This document shows positions 18,976-27,327 of a DNA stretch of 64,000 bases, one piece after another (position 1 is the stretch's first letter; every line of letters begins with the position of its first letter). The position numbers were made by a program, and so were the translations under genes. Source of the stretch: Lysobacter concretionis Ko07 = DSM 16239 (GTDB lineage: Bacteria > Pseudomonadota > Gammaproteobacteria > Xanthomonadales > Xanthomonadaceae); the NCBI RefSeq assembly GCF_000768345.1, contig NZ_AVPS01000001.1, positions 62,001 through 126,000 on the forward strand, given 5' to 3'. The notes below the pieces were generated by a model. It was not told the DNA's origin. It was given only the letters and a program-made list of their open reading frames with translations, and ran no database searches.

Positions 18976-19380
18976 ATGCTCAAGGAAGTTGGTGGCGTCT
19001 GCATTCAGCCCAGACATCGGGCGTCTTGTCACTGCGGTTCAGTGGAATTGAAGCTCGAATTACCGGACGGCATCGTCGACCCGCGCCGCTGTGACTGTTC
19101 CCTCTGCCGGCGCAAAGGCGCGGTTGTCGCTTCAGTGCCCTTGAGCGGCATCCGCGTTGTCAAAGGCGGGGAGTGTCTGAGGCTTTACCAGTTCAATACG
19201 CACTCCGCAAAGCACTATTTTTGTGCCAACTGCGGCATCTACACGCATCATCAGCGCCGCTCCCATCCAGACCAGTACGGCTACAACGTTGGCTGCCTGG
19301 AGGGCGTCAATCCATTTGCTATACCCGATGTTCCAACCAATGACGGCATCAACCATCCGGCAGATCGACTTGGGGTCTGA
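18976..19380 (+). CDS. GFA-family (glutathione-dependent formaldehyde-activating-like) zinc protein
   Basis: A 134-residue protein of the GFA/CENP-V fold. Zinc-ligand cysteines appear in the family order: ASCHCGSVEL, RRCDCSLCRRKG and YFCANCGIYTHH. The family includes S-(hydroxymethyl)glutathione-related enzymes, but most members have unknown substrates, so the formaldehyde name should be taken as a fold label. The gene has a perfect AGGAGG upstream of its ATG. Its codons use many A/T third positions (AAG, TTG, GAA, ATT), unlike the neighbours, which points to transfer. GFA genes are frequent in integron cassettes, which fits the attC-like site after the stop. Confidence 0.88.
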   Translation: MLKEVGGVCIQPRHRASCHCGSVELKLELPDGIVDPRRCDCSLCRRKGAVVASVPLSGIRVVKGGECLRLYQFNTHSAKHYFCANCGIYTHHQRRSHPDQYGYNVGCLEGVNPFAIPDVPTNDGINHPADRLGV

Positions 19381-19434
19381 CGGTTGACTCAAGCCGACGC
19401 CGCTTCGCGGTGTGGACTCACTCAAGCATCAAGC
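19375..19434 (+). mobile_element. attC: attC-like recombination site
   Basis: Starts with GTCTGAC (19375-19381, against RYYYAAC), overlapping the GFA stop codon, then TTGACTCAAGCC, the loop stem GACGCCGC-TTC-GCGGTGT, then GGACTCACTCAAGC and a worn core ATCAAGC (19428-19434). The order and the words CAAGCCGACGCCGCTTCGCGG are what I recall of attC sites from cassettes in Xanthomonas and environmental integrons. Both outer cores deviate from consensus, so recombination activity may be lost. Confidence 0.55.
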
Positions 19435-19523
19435 AGCAGTCGGGGAATCGATCGTGGGGCTGCAACAGCTTGGAAAGTGGAAGGCACTTTGCATGTTCCG
19501 TGGCGGCGTGCACTACGGCACCC

Positions 19524-20246
19524 TCAGAACAGCGCCTGCTCCAGCGCGATGCGCATCACGGTCATCGCGGACGTGACGCCCCAGACGGTCAGCGTGAGTG
19601 CGCCGATGCCGAGTGCCCCCAGCCAGGTCCGGGCCCAGATCGGCAGGCCTGCGTCGGTGTCGCCGGTTGCCATCGGCCCGGATTTCACCACCCGTGTCGC
19701 GCTGAGGCGGTCGTGCAGGGCCAGGCGTTGCGGCTCGATCGTCGCCATGAGGTGACCGATATTCAGCGTGGCCCAGGACAGGCTGCCCGCAAGGTGGCGG
19801 GCGAGGGCGCGGCCCGGCGTCAACGCGTGGCCGGTCGGGTCGACCACCCGCAGGCCCAGCAGTCGCTGGCCCGGCGTTGCCTGCCGGCGCGAGCTTTCGC
19901 AGGCGACGTGGTAAGCGCCGCTGAGCAGGGCAAACGCCAGCAGCAGCGGCCATGTCGCCGACCACAGGGTCGATTGCAGGTCCACGCTCGCCTCGTGCAG
20001 CGCGGGATTGTGCAGCAGGGCAGCGGCCAGTTGCGGTACCGGAACGACGTCGACGATCGCGTCGGCGATGGCCTGGCCGGCGGTCTGCAGCAGCGCCGTC
20101 GTCTGCGACGGAAGTGCCTGCGCGGGCGCTGACATGAACGGCCAAGCCACGGCAGCAGCCAGCGGCGCGATCATTGCGGCATCCAGCGACCAGGCGACGC
20201 TGCGTTGCCAGAAGCCGGCGGGGTGGAGCGGAACGGCCGCTGCCAT
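19524..20246 (-). CDS. RDD-family membrane protein
   Basis: A 240-residue inner-membrane protein of the RDD family, function not defined. It shows the N-terminal HPAGFWQRSVAWSLDAAMI block (the R..D pair that names the family), the central signature TPGQRLLGLRVVDPTGHALTPGRAL and about four hydrophobic segments, plus one extra C-terminal helix. It starts one nucleotide after the tatC stop, so it is the last gene of the tat operon here. That position could suggest a link to Tat export or only a shared transcript. The 90 nt beyond its stop still have the low-GC character of the cassette. Confidence 0.82.
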   Translation of the reverse strand: MAAAVPLHPAGFWQRSVAWSLDAAMIAPLAAAVAWPFMSAPAQALPSQTTALLQTAGQAIADAIVDVVPVPQLAAALLHNPALHEASVDLQSTLWSATWPLLLAFALLSGAYHVACESSRRQATPGQRLLGLRVVDPTGHALTPGRALARHLAGSLSWATLNIGHLMATIEPQRLALHDRLSATRVVKSGPMATGDTDAGLPIWARTWLGALGIGALTLTVWGVTSAMTVMRIALEQALF

Positions 20247-20247
20247 G

Positions 20248-21024
20248 TCATGCCCGCGGCTTGGTCGAGGACTCGTCGGCCGTCTGCGGCACCAGCCAGC
20301 GCGCGGCGAGGATGCCGACCTCGTACAGCGCGCACATCGGGATCGCCAGCATCAGCTGGGAGACGACATCCGGCGGCGTGATCACGGCCGCGACGATGAA
20401 GATGCCGACCACCGCATAGCCGCGCGACTCCTTGAGCTGGTCCGGGGTGACCCAGCCCAGCAGCGCGGCGATCACCAGCGCCACCGGCAGCTCGAAGCTG
20501 GCGCCGAAGGCGAAAAAGATCACCAGCACGAAATCGAGGTAGGCGGTGATGTCGGTCATCATCGCCACGCCCTCGGGCGCGATTTTGGTCAGGAAGCCGA
20601 ACACGGCCGGCAGCACGAGGAAGAACGCGAACGCGCAGCCGGCATAGAACAGCGTCACCGCCGAGACCAGCAACGGCATCGCCAGCCGTTTCTCGCGCTG
20701 GTACAGGCCCGGTGCCACGAACGCCCAAGCCTGATACAGCAACCACGGCATCGAGATCATCAGGGCAGCGAAGAAGGCGAGTTTGACCGGCGCGAAGAAC
20801 GGGCTGGCGACCTCGACCGCGATCAGCTGCCCGCCGGGCGGGAGCTTGGCCAGCAGCGGAGCGGCCAGTGCGGCATACAGTTTGTTGCCGAACGGCAGTA
20901 TCACCAGCAGCACCGCGATCAGCCCGGCCACGCCGCGCAGCAGGCGCGACCGCAGCTCGATCAGGTGGTCGAGCAGGCGCGGCGTGGCCGCATCGTCGGC
21001 AGGGTCGGAATGTGGCGTGCTCAT
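20248..21024 (-). CDS. tatC: Sec-independent protein translocase subunit TatC
   Basis: Core receptor of the twin-arginine translocon in the inner membrane; it recognises RR signal peptides together with TatB. The 258 residues give six membrane helices and the conserved blocks LLDHLIELRSRLLRG, the EVASPFFAPVKLAFFAAL region, YQAWAFVAPGLY..E and the ITPPDVVSQ segment. The start is set at the ATG of MSTPHSD (21024), 10 nt after the tatB stop; the longer in-frame extension runs back into tatB and is basic and unconserved. Confidence 0.96.
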   Translation of the reverse strand: MSTPHSDPADDAATPRLLDHLIELRSRLLRGVAGLIAVLLVILPFGNKLYAALAAPLLAKLPPGGQLIAVEVASPFFAPVKLAFFAALMISMPWLLYQAWAFVAPGLYQREKRLAMPLLVSAVTLFYAGCAFAFFLVLPAVFGFLTKIAPEGVAMMTDITAYLDFVLVIFFAFGASFELPVALVIAALLGWVTPDQLKESRGYAVVGIFIVAAVITPPDVVSQLMLAIPMCALYEVGILAARWLVPQTADESSTKPRA

Positions 21025-21034
21025 GCGAACGCGC

Positions 21035-21592
21035 TCATGGACGCGACCAGGACGGGGGCGGGCGTTTGACGGGTTCCGCCGGGCCTGCATCGGACTGCGA
21101 AGGGTCCGGTGTCCCAGCCGCCGGTGTGCGGTCGGTGGGTTCGCCGGAGCGCGGATCGGAATGCTCGGGGTCGAGGTCGATTGCGCCGCTGGAGCCGGTG
21201 TCGTCGTCCACCGTCGGCTTTGACGGGACCGGTTCGGGCGAATCCGGGGCGGCGGGTTCCGGCGCGGCGTGTTCCGGGGCGGTGCGTGCCTGCATCACGT
21301 CATGCTCGATCTGCCGGCGCCCGCGCTCGAATTGCTGCTGCAGGTCGTGGCCCTGCGCCTGCATCTGCTCCTGCACGTCGCGCAACTCGTCGCGGGTGCG
21401 TTGCAGGCTGCGCTTGAGCTCGTCGTCGGCCAGTTCGCTTTCCAGCTCGGACTTCACTGAATACCACTGCGCGCGCGCGCGCCGCACCCACAGCCCGGCG
21501 AAGCGCGCGGCGCGGGGCAGGCGTTCGGGGCCGAGCACCAGCAGGGCCACGATCGCGATCACCAACAGCTCGGAGAAACCGATGTCGAACAT
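21035..21592 (-). CDS. tatB: Sec-independent protein translocase subunit TatB
   Basis: Single-span inner-membrane component that forms the substrate receptor with TatC. The N-terminus MFDIGFSELLVIAIVALLVLGPERLP is typical, with the hinge Gly-Pro and the conserved Glu8. An amphipathic and then charged helix (to about residue 95) follows, and after it a Pro/Glu/Asp/Ser-rich low-complexity tail to residue 185. The tail is long compared with E. coli TatB (171 residues in total). It lies 56 nt after tatA and 10 nt before tatC. Confidence 0.95.
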   Translation of the reverse strand: MFDIGFSELLVIAIVALLVLGPERLPRAARFAGLWVRRARAQWYSVKSELESELADDELKRSLQRTRDELRDVQEQMQAQGHDLQQQFERGRRQIEHDVMQARTAPEHAAPEPAAPDSPEPVPSKPTVDDDTGSSGAIDLDPEHSDPRSGEPTDRTPAAGTPDPSQSDAGPAEPVKRPPPSWSRP

Positions 21593-21648
21593 GCCGGCAG
21601 CCGGAACCGGGTCAGGGAGCGAGGATCAGGAGCGCAACGGCCGCGCGA

Positions 21649-21900
21649 TCAGCGCGGCGTGTGCTCGTCGTCGCGCACGTCACTGTGGTTGCGCGAGGTG
21701 CTGTCGTTGCGGGTCGTCTCATCCGGCAGCCGCGCCGCGGGCTTGCCGTCGTCCGGCTTGTCCTCGTCGTGGATGCCCTGCTTGAAGCCCTTGACCGCTT
21801 CGCCCAGGTCCTTGCCGACGTTTTTCAGGCGCTTGGTGCCGAACACCAGAACCACGATCACCAGCACGACCAGCCAGTGCCAAATACTGAAACCGCCCAT
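21649..21900 (-). CDS. tatA: Sec-independent protein translocase subunit TatA
   Basis: Pore-forming subunit of the twin-arginine translocon. The 83-residue product has the short N-terminal membrane helix ([20 protein letters not shown]), the [14 protein letters not shown] hinge and amphipathic helix, and a charged tail. The start ATG at 21900 gives the usual MG-start; a GTG four codons upstream (21912) is possible. First gene of tatA-tatB-tatC plus the RDD gene. The promoter must lie in the 120 nt between it and the SYLF gene stop. Confidence 0.94.
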   Translation of the reverse strand: MGGFSIWHWLVVLVIVVLVFGTKRLKNVGKDLGEAVKGFKQGIHDEDKPDDGKPAARLPDETTRNDSTSRNHSDVRDDEHTPR

Positions 21901-22020
21901 CGAAATGCCCACCGAAATCCAGGATGCCGAGAATACCCCAAGCGCGCATCGCCGTTGGTGCTGGCGGCCGGCCCGGCCTTCAGCCGGTTCCGCGGGACCG
22001 GTGGGCTGCGGCTTGGCGGA

Positions 22021-22920
22021 TCACAGCGGCAGCGGCTCGGTCCGGATCTCCGGGACGGTCGGGATGTCGACGGTTTCAAACGGCTGTGGCTGGTTGGCTG
22101 GAGCGTTGACTGGAGCGTTGAGCGGCTGGTTGAGCGGCTGGGTGTCCGCCTGACCCTGCGGATACTGTGCCGGCGCCGCTGGGGTCGCGGTTTGCGGCGC
22201 TGCCGGGCGCGAACTGCTGTGGCCGCGGGCGGCGCGCGCGGTGGCGGTGGCTTCCTCCAGCTGGTCGCGGAAGCTCACCACCGCATCGGATGCGCGCTGG
22301 CCGGCACGGCCCTCGAAGATCATCCGCGGCGTGGTGCCCGGGCCGTACACGGCCTGGTTGGCGGCGTCGTCGATGCTCAGTACCGCGCCGTCCAGGGCGA
22401 CGCCGGCGAACAGTCCGCGCGCGCGCGACCACGACCAGATCTCCGCCTTCAACTGGCCGTCGGTGGCCAGCCCGGTGGTGCGGCCGACCGGACCGGCAGC
22501 GACGCTGGCGTCCGCGCCGAGGGTGATCTTGCCGTTGACGATCGAATCCAGCCCGCGCTGGCTGGTGAACACCAGCACCACGTCGGAGGACTGCACACCG
22601 GCCTGGAAGCCGATGCTCGCGCCGGTCAGCTTGACGAACGAGGGGTTCGACCAGGTGCCTTCGGGTGTCTTCACCGAGACCAGCCCGTGGCCGCGGCGTC
22701 CACCCAGGACCAGGCCGATCTTGAGCGTGTCGGGTACGACCACGATCGCCTTGGCTTCATCGAACAGGATGTCGGGGATGCTCGATTCGGGGATCGCCTG
22801 GATGTCGGTCAGTACGCGCAGCGCGTTGCGCGCGCGCTCGTCCTCGGTGACCCCGGCCACGGCGGGGGCGGCCAGCCCGAGGGCGAGCAGGACAACGGCG
22901 ATGCGGGGCAGGATCGGCAT
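22021..22920 (-). CDS. SYLF (Ysc84-like) lipid-binding domain protein, exported
   Basis: A 299-residue precursor with a Sec signal peptide (about 1-22, ending PAVAG). The YSC84/SYLF domain covers roughly residues 30-215, with [32 protein letters not shown], the [11 protein letters not shown] block and the later DGAVLSIDD. In eukaryotes this domain binds phosphoinositides; bacterial versions are exported proteins of unclear role. The C-terminal 80 residues are Pro/Gln/Ala-rich with a repeated [14 protein letters not shown] pattern, absent from short family members. The ATG at 22920 follows GGAGTCCCCC, a better start than the longer frame. Divergent from hemH. Confidence 0.85.
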   Translation of the reverse strand: MPILPRIAVVLLALGLAAPAVAGVTEDERARNALRVLTDIQAIPESSIPDILFDEAKAIVVVPDTLKIGLVLGGRRGHGLVSVKTPEGTWSNPSFVKLTGASIGFQAGVQSSDVVLVFTSQRGLDSIVNGKITLGADASVAAGPVGRTTGLATDGQLKAEIWSWSRARGLFAGVALDGAVLSIDDAANQAVYGPGTTPRMIFEGRAGQRASDAVVSFRDQLEEATATARAARGHSSSRPAAPQTATPAAPAQYPQGQADTQPLNQPLNAPVNAPANQPQPFETVDIPTVPEIRTEPLPL

Positions 22921-23092
22921 GGGGGACTCCGGAAAGTGGATGCAGATGGAGGCGGGCGATGGCCCGGTGCACGGGAATCGACCGCGGGGCATGGGTGAAG
23001 TTCACGGTGAAGCTCACGCCGATGCAAGCGTCCAAGCTAGTCAGGCAGCGATGAATCGTGTGGGAACTGCGGCCAACTGGCATCCTAGCCGG

Positions 23093-24076
23093 ATGATTCC
23101 TAGTCCGCTTCCTTCCTCCGACCGCCATTCCGACACCGCGGTGGTACTGGTCAACCTGGGCACGCCGGATGCGCCCACCGCGCCGGCGGTGCGCCGTTAC
23201 CTGGGTGAATTCCTCGGCGATCGCCGGGTGGTGTCGTTGCCGCGCTGGTTTTGGCTGCCGCTGCTGCACGGGGTGATCCTGCCGCTGCGTGCGCCCAAGG
23301 TCGCGCCCAAGTACGCCAGCATCTGGATGCCCGATGGCTCGCCGCTGGCGGTCTACACCCGTCGTCTGGCCGAGGCGGTGCAAGGCGAGTTGCCCGGCGT
23401 GCGGGTGGTCGACGCGATGCGCTACGGCGCGCCGTCGCTGGCGGACGCGCTGGAGCAGCTGCGCGCCGATGGCGTGGCCCGGGTGCTCGCCTTGCCGCTG
23501 TATCCGCAGTACTCCACCACCACCACGGCCGCGGTCGGCGATGTGCTGGCACGCGCGACCGGCTGCCAGGTGCGCATGGTCGAGGACTACCACGTCGATC
23601 CCGGCTGGGTGGATGCGATCGCCGGTTCGATCCGCAGCCACCGCAGCGTGCACGGGGCCGGCGGGCACCTGGTGTTCTCGTTCCACGGCCTGCCGCAGCG
23701 CGTGGTCGATGCCGGCGATCCCTACCAGCGCCAGTGCCAGGCCGGCGCGCAGGCGATCGCGACCGCGCTGGGACTGGACGACGGCGACTGGACGGTCAGC
23801 TACCAGTCGCGCTTCGGTCGCGAGCGCTGGCTCGAGCCCGCCACCGCCACCACCCTGACCGCGCTGGCCGGACGCGGCGTGCAGGACATCGACATCATCG
23901 CGCCGGGCTTCGCCGCCGACTGCCTGGAAACGCTGGAGGAGATCGCGATGATGCTGGCCGAGGATGTCGCCGCGCTCGGTTCGCGCCTGCGTTATATCCC
24001 CTGCCTCAACGACAGCCCCGCCCACGCCCTGGCGCTGGCGGCGATCGCGCGACGCGAATTGGCGGGCTGGGTTTGA
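23093..24076 (+). CDS. hemH: Ferrochelatase
   Basis: Last step of protoheme synthesis: inserts Fe2+ into protoporphyrin IX. The 327 residues show [14 protein letters not shown] at the N-terminus, [12 protein letters not shown], the catalytic His198 in [10 protein letters not shown] and the acidic [13 protein letters not shown] motif. No 2Fe-2S cysteine cluster is seen at the C-terminus. The start is set at ATG 23093; an in-frame ATG at 23051 would add 14 residues. It stands 11 nt ahead of a hydrolase gene, probably co-transcribed. Confidence 0.95.
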   Translation: MIPSPLPSSDRHSDTAVVLVNLGTPDAPTAPAVRRYLGEFLGDRRVVSLPRWFWLPLLHGVILPLRAPKVAPKYASIWMPDGSPLAVYTRRLAEAVQGELPGVRVVDAMRYGAPSLADALEQLRADGVARVLALPLYPQYSTTTTAAVGDVLARATGCQVRMVEDYHVDPGWVDAIAGSIRSHRSVHGAGGHLVFSFHGLPQRVVDAGDPYQRQCQAGAQAIATALGLDDGDWTVSYQSRFGRERWLEPATATTLTALAGRGVQDIDIIAPGFAADCLETLEEIAMMLAEDVAALGSRLRYIPCLNDSPAHALALAAIARRELAGWV

Positions 24077-24087
24077 AGGGCAAGCCC

Positions 24088-24957
24088 ATGAAAGGCATGC
24101 GCGAGTTCAACATCGACACCCGCATGGGCGCGATGGCCGGGCTGCGCGTTGACGCGCCGGACGCGCCGCGGGTGCTGGCCCTGCACGGCTGGCTGGACAA
24201 TGCCGCCAGCTTTCTGCCGCTGCAGCCTTATCTGGGCGGGATCGAACTGGTCGCGCTGGACATGCCCGGCCACGGTGCCAGCGCGCACCTGCCGGAGACC
24301 GCCGAATACACCGTGGTCAACACCGCCCGGACGATCTTCGCCGCCGCCGATGCACTGGGCTGGCAGCGTTTTTCCCTGCTCGGCCACTCCCTCGGCGGCG
24401 CGGTCGCCAGCGTGATGGCGGCCGCGGCGCCGGAGCGGATCGAGCGCCTGGGCGTGATCGAATCGCTGGGCGCGCTGTCCCGCGAACAGGGCCACAACGT
24501 GACCAGCCTGCGCGAGGCGTTCGCGGGGCTCGAGGCGGAGCCGCAACGGCCTCTGCGCGTGTTCCCCGATCCGGCCGCCGCCGTGCGCGCGCGGGTCCGC
24601 GCCGGCGGCATCGGCGAGGCCGCGGCCCGGCTGCTGGTCGAGCGGGGCCTGGCGCCGGCCCGTGGCGAGGACGGCCCACGCGGCTTCAGCTGGCGCAGCG
24701 ACCCGCGCCTGACCCGGCCCACCGCGATCCGCATGAGCGAGGAGCAGGTGCGCGAGCTGCTGGCCGCGATCGAATGCCCGGTCCGGGTGATCTACGCCGA
24801 GCCGGCGCAGGTCTATTTTCCCGAGGCGCAGCGGCGCGCGCGTTTCGATTGCCTGCGCGACGGCCAACTGGTCGTGCTGCCCGGCGGCCATCACCTGCAC
24901 ATGGAAGCGCCGGCGGAGGTTGCCGCGGCGCTGGCCGGCTTCTTCGACGGACGCTGA
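24088..24957 (+). CDS. Alpha/beta-hydrolase fold protein
   Basis: A 289-residue alpha/beta hydrolase of the serum-hydrolase/MEST-like type. The oxyanion motif LHGWLDNAASF begins at residue 32, the nucleophile is Ser101 in LLGHSLGGAVAS, and the catalytic His is in GGHHLHME near the end. The acidic residue is probably Asp or Glu in the CPVRVIYAEP strand. The substrate is unknown; the family includes esterases and epoxide hydrolase relatives. The ATG lies 11 nt after hemH, an arrangement I associate with xanthomonads, so a shared transcript is likely without implying a role in heme synthesis. Confidence 0.82.
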   Translation: MKGMREFNIDTRMGAMAGLRVDAPDAPRVLALHGWLDNAASFLPLQPYLGGIELVALDMPGHGASAHLPETAEYTVVNTARTIFAAADALGWQRFSLLGHSLGGAVASVMAAAAPERIERLGVIESLGALSREQGHNVTSLREAFAGLEAEPQRPLRVFPDPAAAVRARVRAGGIGEAAARLLVERGLAPARGEDGPRGFSWRSDPRLTRPTAIRMSEEQVRELLAAIECPVRVIYAEPAQVYFPEAQRRARFDCLRDGQLVVLPGGHHLHMEAPAEVAAALAGFFDGR

Positions 24958-25046
24958 ATCCGGTTACGGCGGCCGGGTCGCCAATGGCAGGCTGAGCTGC
25001 GCCTGCTCGCCCGCAGGCCGGCGCAGGGCCTGTCGCTCCGATGGCT

Positions 25047-25850
25047 TTACCCGTTGATCTGCGGATCCAGCAAGGCCCGCAACGACGCCTTCAACTGCCG
25101 GCCGTGCGTGTGGAAGTACGCGCGTTCCCCGCGCCAGTGCGGGCAACGCGCCTCCACCTCGGCCCAGAACGCGGCCGAATGGTTGGGCTGGATCAGGTGG
25201 CACAACTCGTGGACCAGCACGTACTCGAACGCCGACGGCCGGGCCAGGATCAGCGACAGGTCCAGCGCCACCGTGCCGTCGGGGGACAGCGAACCCCATT
25301 GCGAGGACATCTGCCGGAACCGGAACAGGCGCGGCGCGCGCGGCAGCGCCGGCAGGTAGCGCGGCAGCCACCGGCCGATGTCGGCCCGCGCCTGGCCTTC
25401 GTAGAAGTCATGCAGCGCCCGTGCGATGGCGGTAGGGCCGGCCCGGGCCGGTAGCTGGAACACCAGGCCGGCGGTATCGCCAGCTTCCTCCGCCTGCAGC
25501 CGGGCATGACGACCGGATTGCCAGCGCAAGGGCACGGTCGCGCCGCGCAAGGGCAGCGTGGCGGATTCGAAGCCGCGAAGCGCGGGCTGCGCATCCAGCG
25601 CGTGGCGGTCGATCTGCGCCTGCAGCCAGTCCCGGTGCTCGTGGGCGAACCGCTCGCCGCTCGCCGCGCTGGTGCGCAGCGGCAAGGTCAAGCGCGCACC
25701 ACGCTCGTCCACCGACAGCTTGATCCGCCGTGCGCGGGCGTTGCGCACGCGTTGCACCCGCACGACCCGGCCGTCGTCCAGCACCAGCTCGAACGCATCG
25801 CGTTCGGTCGATGGCGGCTTGGCGCTCAGCAGGCGGAACGGATTGCGCAT
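25047..25850 (-). CDS. YgjP/SprT-like zinc metalloprotease
   Basis: A 267-residue protein of the YgjP-like (DUF45) metallopeptidase family. The zinc motif HELCH is at residues 214-218, with a third ligand His224 in LIQPNHSAAFW, and the preceding QMSSQWGSLSPDG block is a family hallmark. No signal peptide: it should be cytosolic. The N-terminal half carries the beta-strand region RARRIKLSVDERGARLTLP. Physiological substrates are not known. It lies 104 nt downstream of rdgC on the same strand. ATG 25850 is the first good start (MRNPFRLL). Confidence 0.85.
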   Translation of the reverse strand: MRNPFRLLSAKPPSTERDAFELVLDDGRVVRVQRVRNARARRIKLSVDERGARLTLPLRTSAASGERFAHEHRDWLQAQIDRHALDAQPALRGFESATLPLRGATVPLRWQSGRHARLQAEEAGDTAGLVFQLPARAGPTAIARALHDFYEGQARADIGRWLPRYLPALPRAPRLFRFRQMSSQWGSLSPDGTVALDLSLILARPSAFEYVLVHELCHLIQPNHSAAFWAEVEARCPHWRGERAYFHTHGRQLKASLRALLDPQING

Positions 25851-25954
25851 GGATCGACGCACGCAGGGAAGGAGTGGTTGTGCATTGTCGTCCACGTGCC
25901 CGCCTTGCCACGCCGGTCCGGGTGGGTGCGGTTCAGCGTGATCCCGGCGATCGG

Positions 25955-26857
25955 CTACTCGGCCTTGCTGAGCTTGAACGCCGATTCCAGCACCGAGAAC
26001 AGCCGCTTCACCTCGCCGCTCATCAGCGCGAAGCGGGCGTCGAGTTCGGCGCGCACGTCGTCGCTGTCGGTGGATTCGAGCTGGTCGACCGCGCCGTCGA
26101 GCAGCTTGAACTTGCGCACCACCAGGTCCTCGCCGAGCACGAACGACACGTGGTCGTCGAGGTTCAGCGCCAGGCGCGTGACCTGCTTGCCGGTCTCCAG
26201 GTGCTTGGCGATCTCGTCGTTGTCCAGCTCCATGCGCTGCACCTTGACCACCGCGCCCTGGTCGACCGGATCGCGCAGTTCGCATTCGTCGCCGATGGTC
26301 AGTCCCTCGGGCAGCGGCTCGCCGGCGACCCAGCCGGTGAGGATCGAGCGCGGCGCAATCTCGGCATTCAGCGGCAGCGCCGGGAAGCTGCCCAGCGCGC
26401 GGCGGATCTCGCTGCAGAAGTTTTCCGCGCTCTTGCGGCTGGAGCTGTCGATCACCACGATGCCGTGCTCCAGGTCGAGCAGGGCGTCGGTGCGGCTGGG
26501 TTTGACGAACGCGCGCGGCAGCAGCTCGGTGATCAGCTCGTCCTTGAGTCGCTTGCGGGTGCGCCCGCCGGGCTTGCGGCCTTCCTTCTGTTCGATCTCC
26601 TCGAGTTTGCGCGCCAGCATGTCGTTGACCACCGCGCCCGGCAGCAGCCGGTCCTCGCCGCCGACGGTCAGCCACAGCGCATCGCCGAGCCGGTGCGACA
26701 GCTCTTCGGCATCGCGGCCGAACGGCGACACGAAACCGCGCGAGGACAGCTCCAGCACGCCGACGGGTTTGAGCTGGCATTCCTGCAGGCCGGCGTCGAG
26801 CGTGTCCAGGGCGGTGCTGGTGGGGAAGCGGAAGAAGGTCAGGTTGCGGAAGAACAT
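25955..26857 (-). CDS. rdgC: Recombination-associated protein RdgC
   Basis: Ring-shaped DNA-binding protein that limits RecA filament activity. The 300 residues match the family length (303 in E. coli), starting with the conserved MFFRNLTFFRFP and containing SRGFVSPFGR, the LPRAFVKPSRTDALLDL block and the ending KRLFSVLESAFKLS. The start is fixed at ATG 26857 because the conserved N-terminus begins there. An upstream in-frame extension to 26968 is Pro/Arg-rich and unconserved. Divergent from the YdcH-like gene. Confidence 0.95.
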   Translation of the reverse strand: MFFRNLTFFRFPTSTALDTLDAGLQECQLKPVGVLELSSRGFVSPFGRDAEELSHRLGDALWLTVGGEDRLLPGAVVNDMLARKLEEIEQKEGRKPGGRTRKRLKDELITELLPRAFVKPSRTDALLDLEHGIVVIDSSSRKSAENFCSEIRRALGSFPALPLNAEIAPRSILTGWVAGEPLPEGLTIGDECELRDPVDQGAVVKVQRMELDNDEIAKHLETGKQVTRLALNLDDHVSFVLGEDLVVRKFKLLDGAVDQLESTDSDDVRAELDARFALMSGEVKRLFSVLESAFKLSKAE

Positions 26858-26990
26858 TCGAAAATCCGGGACGGGCGCGCGACAGCGGGCCGGCCATTCT
26901 ACCGGCCGCGGTGCAGCCTGCCGGGTCCAGCCTGCCGGGGCCCGCGGACCGTCCGGTACGGGCGCCACGCCGCCGCGCTATTCTGGCGGC

Positions 26991-27209
26991 ATGACCGAAA
27001 GCGACGATCCCGCCGACATCGCCCGCCGCCTGGCCGAGTTGCGCCAGGAGCATCGTGAGCTCGACAGCCAGATCGAGCGCCTGTCGTGGCCGGAGCTGCC
27101 GCACAACGCGGACGAACTCACCCTGAAACGGCTGAAGAAACACCGGCTGTGGCTGAAGGACTGCATCGCCCGCCTGCAAAGCGCGCTGATCCCGGACGAG
27201 CCGGCGTAA
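26991..27209 (+). CDS. YdcH-like (DUF465) small protein
   Basis: A 72-residue acidic protein of the DUF465/YdcH family. It is almost entirely a helical hairpin, with heptad-like DIARRLAELRQEHRELDSQIERL followed by the family ending LKRLKKHRLWLKDCIARLQ. Function unknown; in other bacteria such proteins are small cytosolic coiled coils. No near-perfect ribosome-binding site is seen, but codon use and the family ending support it. Divergent from rdgC, convergent with cfa. Confidence 0.78.
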   Translation: MTESDDPADIARRLAELRQEHRELDSQIERLSWPELPHNADELTLKRLKKHRLWLKDCIARLQSALIPDEPA

Positions 27210-27327
27210 GGCCGGGCCGGCCGGGCCTGCATCACCTTGCCTGCTCCGGCAGCCAGGAACCTGATGACACGTTGGCGCTGAATCCTCCGGCTTGATGAAG
27301 TGCAGCGCTCTGCAGGCGGTGCTGCCT

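Larger units (their letters stand above)
18951..19434 (+). mobile_element. Probable lone integron gene cassette (GFA gene plus attC)
   Basis: The segment has the layout of an integron cassette. At the left edge, ACTCAGGCGTCAGGC (18942-18956) resembles the 3' end of an attC site with a core GTCAGGC (consensus GTTRRRY, one base off). A single gene follows 25 bases later with AGGAGG. An attC-like imperfect palindrome lies right after its stop (19375-19434). Base composition drops clearly below the surrounding genes across the insert. No integrase gene is in the window. If real, the cassette is either at a secondary site or a leftover of an eroded array; both cores are degenerate. Confidence 0.5.

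Noticed and set aside
19381-19523. Further coding cassette after the GFA gene
   Set aside because: Only a short frame with no family resemblance and no ribosome-binding site; it is more likely the attC site and flanking remnant.
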